Notes: generated by a model not told the origin, from the sequence alone. Positions 29,164-39,552 are shown, counted from the first letter of the stretch. The stretch is 64,000 nucleotides of DNA from Strigamia acuminata (GCA_949358305.1 OX442314.1:40802581-40866580), one strand, 5' to 3'. Program-made: numbers and translations.

Positions 29164-32100
29164 GTGTTGATTCCAATGGAAGAGGACATGGAGGATGCTC
29201 TATTTGATGACATTTCATCCACAGAGCCAGATCCTCGCGTGGTTTTTTCCACAGAACCTGAAATCGACCATGTAAACGTTGCATTGAAGACAGGAAAGAG
29301 TATTACTCCCCTGCCTTACATCAAGGCAACACTAAACGGTTTAAAGGTCACCGCTCTGATGGATTCTGGGGCAACCCACAGGTACATCAGCGGGGGAATG
29401 CTTAAAAAGCTAAACCTCTTGCACTTTATGACTCCATTTTTAGAAAATCGAGTTGTATACACTGGCGATAGGCCAACACGTCCAATCGGGACAATCACGC
29501 TGTCACTCAAGTGGCGGGGTGGCGAAATCCCTGTGACATTTACTGTTCTTCCATCAGCTTCCAAATTTATATTATTAGGTTGCTCTTGGATTATCGAAAA
29601 TAGGATTGTTCTCAATCTAACAGATCGAGAATATTTCTTTCTTGATTTTCCACATGACACATTTCCCTTCGACGACCCACCATCGCCTGAAGAACTTGGA
29701 AATGCAATAATGGATCGATGGGATGCTTTGGTTGCAGAATCAAAGTCACCTTCTGTCTCCACGGCTGATTTGAGCCAGAGACTGTTAGCAAAAAGCAATT
29801 TGTCACCAAGGCAGAGATCTCAAATCTTAACTCTTGTAGAAAAATACAGACATGTGTTTAGTGACAAAGCTGGCTGCCACCCCACGTTGGAACATCCAAT
29901 TCCGACTGGAGATGCGCCTTCATTTCGATGCAAAGACCGACCAATGAATCCCAAGAAAGCTGAGATTTATCGCGAATTGGTTGCCGAATTGCTGAGAGAT
30001 GGTTGGGCCGAACCTTGCGAGGGGAGTTATAAAAATCCCCCCGTGATTGTTGCAAAGAAAGACGGAGGGTACCGCCTCTGTATTGACTTTCGCTGGCTAA
30101 ATAAAATCACAATTAAGGACGTCTATCAGATGCCCTCAATTTCTATGATTTTGGCCTGTTTAGGTGGAAAAAAGTTCTTTTCTACTTTGGATTTAACTAA
30201 AGGTTATTACCAAATAAAACTTAAACCAAGTGACAAGAAGAAAACTGCTTTTTCTACTTCTGATGGAACATACCAGTTTACTCGTATGCCTTTCGGACTG
30301 TGCAATGCACCCAGTGCGTTTCAGAGAATGATGGATCAAGTTCTTGGAACTGCACAACACAAGTGGGCACTCGCTTACCTCGATGATATTATCATCTTTA
30401 GCGACTCATTTGAAGAACACCTTCAGCATTTAGATGACATATTGTCAAAATTAGACAAAAATAAATTGACAGCGAGTCCGTCAAAGTCATTTATTTGCCC
30501 AGAAGAACTAAGTTTTCTTGGTTTCACAATGTCAAATGGGAGTTACAGCCCAAACAACGACAAAGTGGAAGCAATTTTAAATTATCCAACCCCTTCCAGT
30601 ATAAAACAACTTCAGCGTTTTATTGGAATGGTGGGTTTCTATGCTGCTCTGATTCCAAAATTGAGTATTACTCAAAAACCGTTCTTTGCCCTTCTAAAGA
30701 AAGATACAAAATGGGAATGGTCTGAAGAATGCAATGTTGCCTTCGAATATTTGAAAAATCAACTTGCAAAAGGAATTATGCTGCCTCTGCCTGATTTCGC
30801 ACGCAACTTCACCATCCATACAGATGCTAGTGGCGGCGGGCTCGGAGCTGTCCTCATGCAAATTGATGACCATGGTGCTTTAAGACCAGTTGCGTACGCC
30901 AGCAGAACTCTGCAAGGCGCGGAAAACAACTACAGCACCACCGATTTGGAATGTTTAGCTGTGGTTTGGGCGGTTGATAAGTTCAAGCCATACATTGAAT
31001 ATTCTGAATACCAAGTTGAGACTGACCATCATGCTCTGAGATTTCTCATGACAATGGAAAATCCAGCTGGAAGACTGGCTAGGTGGGCAATGAAATTGCA
31101 GAATGAAAATTTCACCATCAAGTACCGGAAAGGCACCGACAATCAAGTCGCAGATGCCTTATCCAGAGTCTCTCTTGATAATGGCAATCCATTAGAAGGG
31201 AAAGCAACTCTAACTGAGATTATAGAGCCTGTTGCTCTGGCATATCTCACCAATGAGACCGATTACCCGATGTCTTTCGAGAACATTATATTACAGCAGC
31301 GTGCAGATAAACATCTTTCAAAACTAATCGAATGGTTGGAATTGGATGATGGACAACCTCGACCAGAACTTCCTAAGTTCTTGGAAGAAAGGCAGTACGA
31401 CTGCACACTCACTAGAAAAGGAATGCTTATTATTTATGCACCTTTTAAAACTGATTTCTTTGTGGAGGAAGAGGATTTGGGAATTGGATTTAAAATCTTT
31501 ATTCCACCATCTCTGCAACTCGCAGCACTTCAACTAATTCACGACCATCCGATGGCTGGTCACGGAGGAGTTGAAGTAACTCTAGAGCGATTGAAAAGAG
31601 TTTATTTCTGGCCTGGCATGCAAAAAGAAGTAAAACTTCATGTAGCAAGCTGCAATCGCTGCCAACGCTGCAAACCGATTCAGAGAAAACCAAAGGGATT
31701 GATGGTCCCAACTTCTCCAAAAATTGGTCGTTTTGAGAAGATAGGAATCGATCTAATAGGTCCATTACCTAGAACCTCGAACAGAAATCGCTTCATTCTA
31801 GTTGTGGTGGATTATGCCACCGGCTGGATGGAAGCTACACCGCTGAGATCCGCTAAAATGACTGCAATTGCACCAATTTTAAAACGATTTTTCAGCTGTC
31901 ATGGGTGCCCTCGTTTCATGTTGAGCGATAATGGCCCCCAATTCATTTCTGACGTGTTTCAGACTCTCTGTGACGATGCAGGGGTTGTACCAATTAAAGC
32001 AACGCCTTACCATCCCCAGACTAACCTGACTGAACGCGTAAACAGGAATATCAAGATTATGCTTCGAATTTTTACATTTGAGCACGATCACTGGGACAGA

Positions 32101-32874
32101 TGCATTGACCAGATAAATTTTGCTTTGCACTCTGCCCCAAATGTGTCTACCGGTTTTACACCAGCAATGCTGACGTATGGCAGGGAATTGCGACCATTTT
32201 GGGATAATCGAGATGTGTCTTATGACACCCCATTCGACCCAAATAGGCCCTACGACGCTGTCAGAATGCTAGTCGCTAGACACCGTACTCTGATTGCTGC
32301 AGCTCTTAAAAATAAGAGTCTGGCCCAAGCAAAACAGAAAACTTACTACGATCAACACCGCAGCGACGATAAGTTCGAAATTGGAGACTTGGTTCTACTA
32401 AAGACCCACCCATTGTCCAATGCTGCTAATCGATATGCTGCGTCCCTTGAGGATCGCTTTGAAGGACCTTATGTAATAACTAAAGTCTTTAACAACAATG
32501 CGTATGCCCTTGCGAAACCAATAACTTTGCAAGCGAGGGGTACACACAACATTGTAAAACTCAGGAGATTCATCCCCTCAGAAGAAAAGGCTGAATGGCC
32601 CATTTTAGATAAGGAAGATGAAGAAGTTCTTGAAAACCAACCTGTGGACACTGGAACAGCAACGATATTGCCAACTCCAGTGCAACCAACGGAATCTGGT
32701 ATCGCAACTAAGTTGCCAACACCAGTAAAACCTTTTGGGAAACCAAAAAGAATAAAACCCTTGCTGTTGCCACAAGTGGATTCACAAAAACCCACGACGG
32801 CTCGACCAAAACCAAATTCGGACTCAAATAGACCTTCGAGAAATCACGTTTTACCGATCCGATATCGGGATTGA
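29164..32874 (+). CDS. pol: Gypsy-B Pol polyprotein (protease, RT, RNase H, integrase)
   Basis: The 1236 codons run from the first start-like codon; the frame is open from 29095, so the natural product is probably a Gag-Pol fusion by -1 frameshifting. The protease motif is LMDSGATHRYIS (about residue 65). Reverse transcriptase shows FTRMPFGLCNAPSAFQ and YLDDIIIFS (about 405, the YXDD box). RNase H starts IHTDASGGGLGAVL (about 550). Integrase has an HHCC finger (HPMAGHGG.. CNRCQRC, about 795-840) and DDE residues in GIDLIGPLP, SDNGPQFIS and LTERVNRN (about 861, 921, 955). A GPY/F module FEGPYVITKV lies near 1099. No chromodomain is evident. The order is that of Ty3/gypsy, and no stop or frameshift breaks it. 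Confidence 0.95.
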   Translation: MLIPMEEDMEDALFDDISSTEPDPRVVFSTEPEIDHVNVALKTGKSITPLPYIKATLNGLKVTALMDSGATHRYISGGMLKKLNLLHFMTPFLENRVVYTGDRPTRPIGTITLSLKWRGGEIPVTFTVLPSASKFILLGCSWIIENRIVLNLTDREYFFLDFPHDTFPFDDPPSPEELGNAIMDRWDALVAESKSPSVSTADLSQRLLAKSNLSPRQRSQILTLVEKYRHVFSDKAGCHPTLEHPIPTGDAPSFRCKDRPMNPKKAEIYRELVAELLRDGWAEPCEGSYKNPPVIVAKKDGGYRLCIDFRWLNKITIKDVYQMPSISMILACLGGKKFFSTLDLTKGYYQIKLKPSDKKKTAFSTSDGTYQFTRMPFGLCNAPSAFQRMMDQVLGTAQHKWALAYLDDIIIFSDSFEEHLQHLDDILSKLDKNKLTASPSKSFICPEELSFLGFTMSNGSYSPNNDKVEAILNYPTPSSIKQLQRFIGMVGFYAALIPKLSITQKPFFALLKKDTKWEWSEECNVAFEYLKNQLAKGIMLPLPDFARNFTIHTDASGGGLGAVLMQIDDHGALRPVAYASRTLQGAENNYSTTDLECLAVVWAVDKFKPYIEYSEYQVETDHHALRFLMTMENPAGRLARWAMKLQNENFTIKYRKGTDNQVADALSRVSLDNGNPLEGKATLTEIIEPVALAYLTNETDYPMSFENIILQQRADKHLSKLIEWLELDDGQPRPELPKFLEERQYDCTLTRKGMLIIYAPFKTDFFVEEEDLGIGFKIFIPPSLQLAALQLIHDHPMAGHGGVEVTLERLKRVYFWPGMQKEVKLHVASCNRCQRCKPIQRKPKGLMVPTSPKIGRFEKIGIDLIGPLPRTSNRNRFILVVVDYATGWMEATPLRSAKMTAIAPILKRFFSCHGCPRFMLSDNGPQFISDVFQTLCDDAGVVPIKATPYHPQTNLTERVNRNIKIMLRIFTFEHDHWDRCIDQINFALHSAPNVSTGFTPAMLTYGRELRPFWDNRDVSYDTPFDPNRPYDAVRMLVARHRTLIAAALKNKSLAQAKQKTYYDQHRSDDKFEIGDLVLLKTHPLSNAANRYAASLEDRFEGPYVITKVFNNNAYALAKPITLQARGTHNIVKLRRFIPSEEKAEWPILDKEDEEVLENQPVDTGTATILPTPVQPTESGIATKLPTPVKPFGKPKRIKPLLLPQVDSQKPTTARPKPNSDSNRPSRNHVLPIRYRD

Positions 32875-33095
32875 CCGCTAGGTGACACTTCAAATCGGGA
32901 GACCCATTTGGACCAATCACAGACTGTTTACAAAACATCTGCGGTCCATACGCCAATTAAACGTTCGCGAAACGTCTTCCGGTTCTATACTTAGCCACCA
33001 CCATTCGTTGTCCAAATCACTTATTCGCTGCGATCGCCACTAACCAGTCGTGTGGAACTTCTCTGGAAAATCGAAACGAAAAGATTGGAAAAACG

Positions 33096-34361
33096 ATGGA
33101 AAATCACCGAAACAACGAATGGGTTCAGTGCCCAATCTGTAACGGCTTCGGCTACATCACGCTGTGGAATCTATCGCGGATCCCGTGCATGAACTGCGGC
33201 GGAGACGAAATCGTTCTGGCGGACCAACCACTCGAGGAATGGTTTGTCATGTTCATGACGCTGCCCGGTCAGCCGATTCCGCTGCACCACCGACATATTA
33301 ACTGGATGCGCGTCCGATCGCGCGCAGAACGCGAGAAGGAAATCGCAGACAGGGAACAAGCGCGTGTGGCGAATGCCACACCGACGGAACCCCCAAAGAA
33401 AAGACAGAAAACGGCAACGAAGAGCGTACGCTCTCAACCGCCGCCGACTGCCTCTACTAATATCTCTACGAAGAAACCCGCAGCGACGACGTCGCAGAAG
33501 GTTCTTCGTCCGCCACATAAGCCATTTGTGCTTAAAAAGAAGGCTGCCGAGGAGACAAAAGCGACCGTACAAAGTACCGTCGCCCAAGCTCCTCACCAAC
33601 CACCGACCGCCCGTCCAAACATTTCGGAGAAATTGCTGGAAATGAGACGGCTCGTGGCGATCGAAAATCCCACGTTGAGTGAACGAAGCGTGAATACCGA
33701 AGCAAAAATTCGGTACAGAGCGAAAAAACACGCGGACCATAGGGACCGAATGGCAAAAAGAGACGCCGAGAAAGCGGCTCATCAGCAATTGACTGCGCCA
33801 TCGGCCACAATCACATCGAATGCGCCACGCGCACTCGTTAAGAAAATCCCAGCTCAAACGGAAAAAGCTCCCGATGAGCTACGAACAGCTTGGGCGGGAC
33901 AGTACGGTCCTCAACCAATCCAAGGTATTGTGAACCTGATCCCGACCAAAGCCACGGCGGCCGCAATCGCTTTTCCAGCGGCCTGCCAACTACCGCAAAC
34001 GATGTTTGGTGCCAATACAGCGGCGACGCCGGCTGTCATTATGCCGCCGATGGTTGGAGAACGCCCGACGAACGTCGTGTTCCAGGGATTCGCGGATCCT
34101 CCACCAGTTTGCGACAACAATGTAGTCACCACCGAAGCAACGATCGAGACCGCGATGCAGATTGACGGCGCACCGAACGAGGAGTCGCACACACCGCCAC
34201 CACCACCGCCAGTCGTTCCCGAGCCCAAAGCTACCGCCGTGAAAAAGAAGTCGAATAAGAAGTCACGCAAGAAGCTAGCAGAAGAATTCGTCGACGACAA
34301 AACTGAAGAAGAGCCAAAAACCGACGATACGCCACCCACACCGGGGAAATCGCTGCAGTGA
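33096..34361 (+). CDS. Gypsy-B third ORF (ORF3), zinc module plus charged, proline-rich tail
   Basis: ATG at 33096 opens a 421-codon ORF, 221 nt after pol. At the N-terminus CPICNGFGY..PCMNCGG forms a CX2C-X15-CX2C pair (Cys 12, 15, 31, 34) resembling DnaJ-type or zinc-ribbon knuckles. A basic, helical middle (RSRAEREKEIADREQARV, PPKKRQKTATKSV) may hold a nuclear localisation signal. The C-terminal third is Ala/Pro rich with PPPPPPVVPEP, then a lysine cluster KKKSNKKSRKKL and an acidic end. No signal peptide, membrane span or protease site suggests an envelope. The same zinc spacing recurs at 38121-38189. I do not recognise a named family. A nucleic-acid-binding accessory protein made from a spliced or internally initiated RNA is an inference. 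Confidence 0.75.
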   Translation: MENHRNNEWVQCPICNGFGYITLWNLSRIPCMNCGGDEIVLADQPLEEWFVMFMTLPGQPIPLHHRHINWMRVRSRAEREKEIADREQARVANATPTEPPKKRQKTATKSVRSQPPPTASTNISTKKPAATTSQKVLRPPHKPFVLKKKAAEETKATVQSTVAQAPHQPPTARPNISEKLLEMRRLVAIENPTLSERSVNTEAKIRYRAKKHADHRDRMAKRDAEKAAHQQLTAPSATITSNAPRALVKKIPAQTEKAPDELRTAWAGQYGPQPIQGIVNLIPTKATAAAIAFPAACQLPQTMFGANTAATPAVIMPPMVGERPTNVVFQGFADPPPVCDNNVVTTEATIETAMQIDGAPNEESHTPPPPPPVVPEPKATAVKKKSNKKSRKKLAEEFVDDKTEEEPKTDDTPPTPGKSLQ

Positions 34362-34847
34362 AGTTTTCGCCGCCGTTTTAAAGGAGATTTTGGCCAAGCC
34401 TGTTAAGACTTTTATAGTGCCAGAAATAATTTTTTTTTATTGTCAAAACAAGTTTTTTTTTATTATTAATTATTCCAAAGTGTTAAAATTAGCATACTTA
34501 CCTTTTAATGTTAAATGGATTCAATAACTACAAATGTTAGATTTTAAAGTTCAAAAAGTGTTTTTTATTCATATATATTTTTAAATTACAAGTGTTATTT
34601 TACATTTTTATTTTTCAATAGTGTTTAAATTGTACAAGTTTTCCATCCTGGGGGTAAGTGTGTGTGTGTTCCTTTGTAGTGTTGTTATTTTCCCAAGTGC
34701 ATTCCTACCGGTGATCTTCGTTCTAGCTGATGGCTCGTCCGAAATATGGTCATCTGATAATCTGAAAAAAGAAAAGTAATGCGATGTGTTAACTTTCAAC
34801 AACCACTTCAGTGATTGCGTTGTACCCCCTCGTACTTACCTTTTTCC
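34362..34847 (+). other. 3' untranslated region of Gypsy-B
   Basis: AT-rich sequence between the ORF3 stop and the polypurine tract. No ORF or repeat of note. Confidence 0.6.
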
Positions 34848-34859
34848 AGGGGGGGGAAA
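34848..34859 (+). promoter_or_regulatory. Polypurine tract of Gypsy-B
   Basis: AGGGGGGGGAAA lies immediately before the TGTGAC start of the 3' LTR, as expected for plus-strand priming. Confidence 0.9.
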
Positions 34860-35482
34860 TGTGACCAGCTGCCCCTGCGCACGGGTCGCTGCACTGCAAC
34901 GGCAATGCACTTGGCGCAGCTCCAGCGCCTCTCGTATCTCGCGCAGCCTGTTGCGGTCCCCCGCAACCAGGTGGAGCTGCGGGCCTTTGGTCAAGCAGGA
35001 TCGGGCCCCGGAAGTCGCCCTTCCGGAAGTGGTTGGTCCCCGTAGGGACAAGAGAGTTGTTGATCAACCAGCAAGGCGAACGGTCGCATCGCGACCGCCT
35101 CCGAAACTGGCTGCAAAGATAACCCGAACTATCGGCGTGGCGACGTTGTCGCCCGCCGGGACCTGAGCGTCCAGTTGCGCCACGTCCGCCGGACGTTAAC
35201 CGTAACTTCGGCGGCGTGGCCCAAAACCGATTACCGACCTCGTGTGTCATGGCGGCCGATGGCCGCCGTGCCACGCGGTCTGATTAGGGACGGTTCGAAG
35301 GAACCGCCGCCTTGGGAAATACACTATGGGACACTACAATCATACCCCTAGACATCTAATAAAGCCATAACTAAAACTATATTGTGTCTCCGTGTATTTC
35401 GTGGTTTGTTTTATCGTGTGTGTTGCGTCCAGCGCCTCCGTGGCTCTCCCCCGACCACGTGGCGTCCGTCCGAACACTCACA
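34860..35482 (+). repeat. 3' LTR of Gypsy-B
   Basis: 623 bp, the same as 24721-25343. The AGAG target duplication follows at 35483-35486. Confidence 0.97.
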
Positions 35483-35506
35483 AGAGTTGTGACCGTTTTC
35501 TACACG

Positions 35507-35527
35507 TGGTGCCGCGACCCAGGATTC
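35507..35527 (+). promoter_or_regulatory. Primer binding site of an older LTR element invaded by Gypsy-B
   Basis: TGGTGCCGCGACCCAGGATT starts with TGG and contains a T-loop complement. It is preceded by TTCTACA and a CG spacer, the same arrangement as the LTR end plus CG spacer of Gypsy-A. It implies that 35487-35504 is the very end of an older LTR. The internal region after it has no gag or pol left. Confidence 0.5.
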
Positions 35528-36409
35528 AGCCAGGAATCGGGAATCAAACCAGTTTGGGCGATAGGAGAGAGCAGTCGTCGGGTCAAAATCCAAGGAAGAA
35601 AACAGTTGAGACGCTGGAATCCATATCAAGCCGGGACGAGACTGGAAAGCAGCAGTGAACACCTTCCTATTCGACCAGACGCTCGTTGGGAATCGCTTCA
35701 AAGAAGATTGAAGAACAAAATAGGTTGTTCTTCAACAAGAAATACACAACGCAATCCAAGGCAAAGAAAAAGTGAAAGGAAGAAAAGTAACCGGATTGCT
35801 ACCTTTCGCCAAAGTAACTTTGGCTACTTTTCTTTCGGAAATTATCACGTTTTTGACGTCACTTCCGGTGTTGAAAGTAACGAAAGGAAAGATTATTCTT
35901 TCCCTTCGCAAATTGAACGCATCTACTGTTTTTTCCCAAAGATTTAATTTTGGAAACAACTGAACAAATTCAGTCTTTTTCCAAAAAGAAGGGAAATGTG
36001 GTGGAAAAACAGAAAGTAAAAGAAACACACAAATTTAACAAAAAAAATCAAAATGTTACAAAAAAAGAAAAAAACAGCGTCAGAATATTCGCTCAGAGAT
36101 CGAGCAAAAATAAAGCTTCCAAGTCGGTTTGAATAAATAACACCAGGTGGCGCCACTCGGAAATCCAAAAAAGCATAACGTCACCAAAACGTCTCGATTA
36201 TTCGACGAGAAATTCAGACTTTAAGTCAAAGAGCTGTACGCTAATTGCTGCTACTAATGTAAAATGCTCATCTTCCAATTCCTATTGTCTTTTCAGATCG
36301 GGAGAAGAACACTTGCAGCCGCTCGTTCAGAGTCTGGATCTATCGGAGCTGACTTTCACGCCTGAAGCTGCAATTTTTCAGCCGGAAAATTTACATAAAC
36401 ACTCACGGG
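35528..36409. other. Degraded internal region of the older element, no gene
   Basis: Some open frames exist (basic Arg/Ser/Asn-rich peptides), but none shows a domain. Inverted pieces CCGGATTGCTACCTTTCGCC / AAAGTAACTTTGGCTACTTT near 35790-35840 are partly repetitive. Confidence 0.3.
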
Positions 36410-36742
36410 TTGCCCCCTTCGCTTCTGATCTTGAAAGACTTTTTGTAAAAAATAATGGCGATTCAGAGGGGCCGCCAGATCTTTCTGCTGCAAACACCCC
36501 CTCACTCAAGGCAAACTACGGACACCTTGAGGCGTTGGGTCAAGAATTTTTTAAAGCAAATTGGACTCAAGTCAAAATTCGGTGCGCATTCTACGCGGTC
36601 TGCCGCTGCCAGCGCTGCGGCAAATGTGATTCCGGTCCAACAGATTCTCGGTGTTGCCGGATGGACTTCCAAGCAAACTTTTGAGAAGTTTTACAACAAA
36701 GAAATAACTAATCCGAATGCCTTCCAAGAATTATCAATTTAA
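36410..36742 (+). pseudogene. Tyrosine recombinase C-terminal fragment (DIRS/Crypton-like)
   Basis: The frame reads DTLRRWVKNFLKQIGL, FGAHSTRSAAASAA and VAGWTSKQTFEKFYNKEI before a stop at 36740. HSTR supplies the H-x-x-R part of the tyrosine recombinase active site, GW the following His/Trp site, and FYNK the tyrosine nucleophile. This layout is common in tyrosine-recombinase-bearing elements of invertebrates (DIRS-like, Ngaro, Crypton). The N-terminal part with the first Arg is missing or out of frame (about 36313-36470), so it is a remnant. Which superfamily it belongs to cannot be settled from 90 residues. Confidence 0.65.
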
Positions 36743-37162
36743 TTATTAATATTCTCCCTATCGAATACATACTTCTCTTCTTTGGCAGCGAAAATGTAAG
36801 TCCGTAGACACACTACGCAAAAAGTGTGCGAAGGACAACTCCAACAACTATTTCAAAATGCATATCTTCAGATTTTAACCGTAAACCTAGAGGTTTAGAT
36901 ACACTAGATTACTGGAAGGCTACAGAATTCCGTTTCTTTTTATTATATTCTGGCATAATTATGATTAAAGATGTGGTGCAGAAACATGTATATAAGAATT
37001 TGTTGCTTTTGCATGTAGCCTTGCTAATTTTGTGTTGTGAGAAAATAGCTCTCAGCCATGTGGGATATGCCCAAGATTAATAAAACGCTATCTTAATGGA
37101 CTTGTTTTCAGCGCTCCAGCAGTTGATTTCGATTGTACAACACCTGCATTTAAATCAAATCG
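36743..37162. other. No recognised feature
   Basis: A mixed AT-rich stretch. A hydrophobic open frame (36961-37080) has no family match. Confidence 0.3.
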
Positions 37163-38904
37163 ATGGATCACGAGCCCGAAATCAGCCTCGACAGGATTCG
37201 TCCTGAGATGCTGTCGAAACTAGGGAATTTTCCTCGACCAATTAAGCCAGTCCCGACGCTGACCCCGATCCCGGGTCAGTCTCAGCGGAAATTAGACGAA
37301 TTCATGGAGAGAAATCGGGACATAAGATCTTTGCCGCCCACTGTCGAAAGGAAGGATGAAGAATCCGTCCCAATTAAATCCGAGCCAGACGCACTCTCGA
37401 CAGAGCACCACATCAAAAGGGTTCCAACCCCATTCAAGAGCCAGATCCCTATCAAATCGACGTCTATCCCCACCAAGACAACCACCACAACCGTGAGTAC
37501 AATTGCTAGCGTCAGTACGGTGTCAACAACAACGACGACTTCGCAAGCTTCGTCAACCCATGCTTCCTCACAAGACGGCGTCCTCTCCACCACCAAAGTA
37601 ACGAAGGTAGTTTCCCGCCCGATGCACTATACGCCGAGGAGCTGCGAATGTGGCACGGGGACGCCTGATCATCATCGATGTGGCTTTCGACTTGGTCAAG
37701 CATTATTCGGACCCGGAACAACGTACGATAGCCAAGGAATTTCACCAAGATTTGGTAGTGTGAGTTTCCTTCTTTACCGAGTGGTGTCGAAAAGGGTAAC
37801 CTTCGACCAGGCCGAAGTGCAACCATTCGAAAAAGTGGAAAATGTTCCCAAAAAGTGATAAGTGTTAAGTGTTCTGTTAAAATATTTGTTTTCGCGAAGT
37901 AATTTAGTTTTCTTTTTTTCATTTTCCGTTATTTGAATTGTGTAATCTGTCCTGTCTTCTAAAATTAAAACCAGCATGGCCGACCATCCAAAGGAAGATT
38001 TTCCTGACCGTTCCTACCCGAAGAACTACAGACCCACCGCTCCAAGCCACTGGACCACCCAAGTTTCCTTGTTTCCACCCGGACGATCCATTGGCGCAAA
38101 GTTACCCAAATTACGAAATTTGCCCCGTTTGCTCAGGGTATGGTTTTGAGGTGGATCCACCAAAACCCGATGTCATTTGTCGGGCGTGCGACGGGGGATC
38201 AGAGACGAAACATTTATCGGGTTTAGATGCGGCAGATATATGGATGGTGTCTATTTAAAAGAGTTCAAGACCGAGTTCTCCTAATTGGCGTGATATTTCC
38301 GCCTTTCCGACCGCCAAATGGAACCCCAGCCATGGTGCAGCGCTTCCGAACAAATCATTTCCGCTATTGGCATCGACTACAAAATGTGGCGGTCCTTGAA
38401 GGCATTTAACCAAGACCGTGGATTTACCCAACTGCTGACATTGTGCGCCTGACTTTTGCGCAAGTTCCTAAACTTCTGGACGATGAGATTGCGGCACTAC
38501 CACCCATGCGTCGGGAGCAGCTTACGACGGACCAGATGCAGTGGTCTGTTGTGCAGTTCTTCCACAGTTTTCTAGGCACGGATGCCAGTTTGCACAAACA
38601 AATTAATATTGCTATCGAGTCTGTGGGTAGGTTCGAAACCATTGACGAAAACTCAGAGTCAGCTCTCCCATACTTTTACAAAAGTCGACCGCCATGCTCC
38701 ATCAATCGGGATCCGGACCGCGAGAGCAAGTTAGAAGCCAATCAAGTAAGAAAGTCGTGACTGCATTGAATAGTGGATTGTGAACGGTGTGGTAGATATA
38801 TGTATATATCGCCAATGGCTATTCCGATTGATCCGCTACTTGCAAATATCACGCGAACATAGCCGTGCGGGGAAGAACCAGAAGACTCCGACAGGCCTCT
38901 TGCA
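37163..38904 (+). pseudogene. Decayed gypsy ORF3 with zinc module, split by Gypsy-A and a TTAA element
   Basis: The first part (37163-37745) is a Pro/Thr/Ser-rich region starting MDHEPEISLDRIRPEM and, after a frameshift, VAFDLVKHYSDPEQ up to a GTGAGT donor. The second part (from ATG 37976, frameshift near 38050) has FHPDDPLAQSYPNYEICPVC, with CX2C-X15-CX2C (38121-38189) exactly as in Gypsy-B ORF3. A third part reads VRLTFAQVPKLLDDEIAALP and SVVQFFHSFLGTDASLHKQ (38443-38760). The frame TPTGLLQV at 38890-38904 continues as QQDAFNDLNSYQSTQVAEA at 50698-50757 and then, after the TTAA element, at 52073-52305. It therefore pre-dates both insertions. Several stops and frameshifts break it. Confidence 0.6.
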
Positions 38905-38908
38905 AGTT

Positions 38909-39539
38909 TGTCGTGATTCGACTTTGTGGTTAAAGATAATAAATAATACACTCGGGAATACAATATATTTCAAATACTGCTTTATTAAAACACGCTTACT
39001 AATACAAATATAAGTCAAGATGTTTCCTGTGTTGGTCCTCGGATTCGGCTGCGAATACGAGTTGCCGCTAAACAATGGCGGATCCAATTGTTTAGTCCTA
39101 CGCGTGGTCTATGTTTGTTGTCTAGGGTATTTCCACGTGTTATTATGAACACGCGAGAATTCGCTTTCTCGTGCGAATTAAACGAATATCGTTCGAATAT
39201 TTATTCTAGCGTAGATTGGCTACGCTAAATAAATGTGGCTGTTGTACAGTTGAGATGGTCAGCGGGCACCGGTCCTCGATCAATCCGTGAAACGGCCTGA
39301 AAGGTGAGGTAAATGGTGCTCTTGCTGAAATGTGGTAACTGTAGTGTCGTTTCCGGTCAAGTATCGGCGTTATATACTAACCGGAAATGACGTCATATGC
39401 AAATCCTTCCGATTATGCAGGTTCGCAGAAACACGAGACTAGTCAGTCTAGTCGGTATTTCTAGCGCGCTCTAGTGGCGAGTATTAGTAACACAATAATC
39501 ACCGCTAATTACTTCTTCAGGTGATGCCGAATCACCACA
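38909..39539 (-). repeat. 3' LTR of Gypsy-A copy B
   Basis: 631 bp, repeated at 50066-50696 and, slightly diverged, at 3804-4434. Its termini TGTCGTGATTCG and CGAATCACCACA form an imperfect inverted repeat. Confidence 0.97.
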
Positions 39540-39552
39540 CGTCCCTCCCCGA
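39540..39552 (-). promoter_or_regulatory. Polypurine tract of Gypsy-A
   Basis: On the minus strand TCGGGGAGGGACG directly precedes the LTR start TGTGG. It is a shorter, less pure tract than in Gypsy-B. Confidence 0.65.

Larger units (their letters stand above)
24721..35482 (+). mobile_element. Complete Ty3/gypsy LTR retrotransposon Gypsy-B (10.8 kb)
   Basis: Two 623-bp direct LTRs (24721-25343 and 34860-35482), both TGTGAC..TCACA, bound a primer binding site, gag, pol, a third ORF and a polypurine tract. The 4-bp target duplication AGAG flanks the element (24717-24720 and 35483-35486). The pol order protease, reverse transcriptase, RNase H, integrase is that of Ty3/gypsy. gag, pol and ORF3 are open. 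The LTRs look identical on reading, so the insertion is recent and may be autonomous. Confidence 0.95.

Noticed and set aside
33171-33857. Minus-strand 228-codon ORF opposite Gypsy-B ORF3
   Set aside because: It is antisense to a well-supported ORF, with no motif and composition expected from the complement of Lys/Ala/Pro codons.
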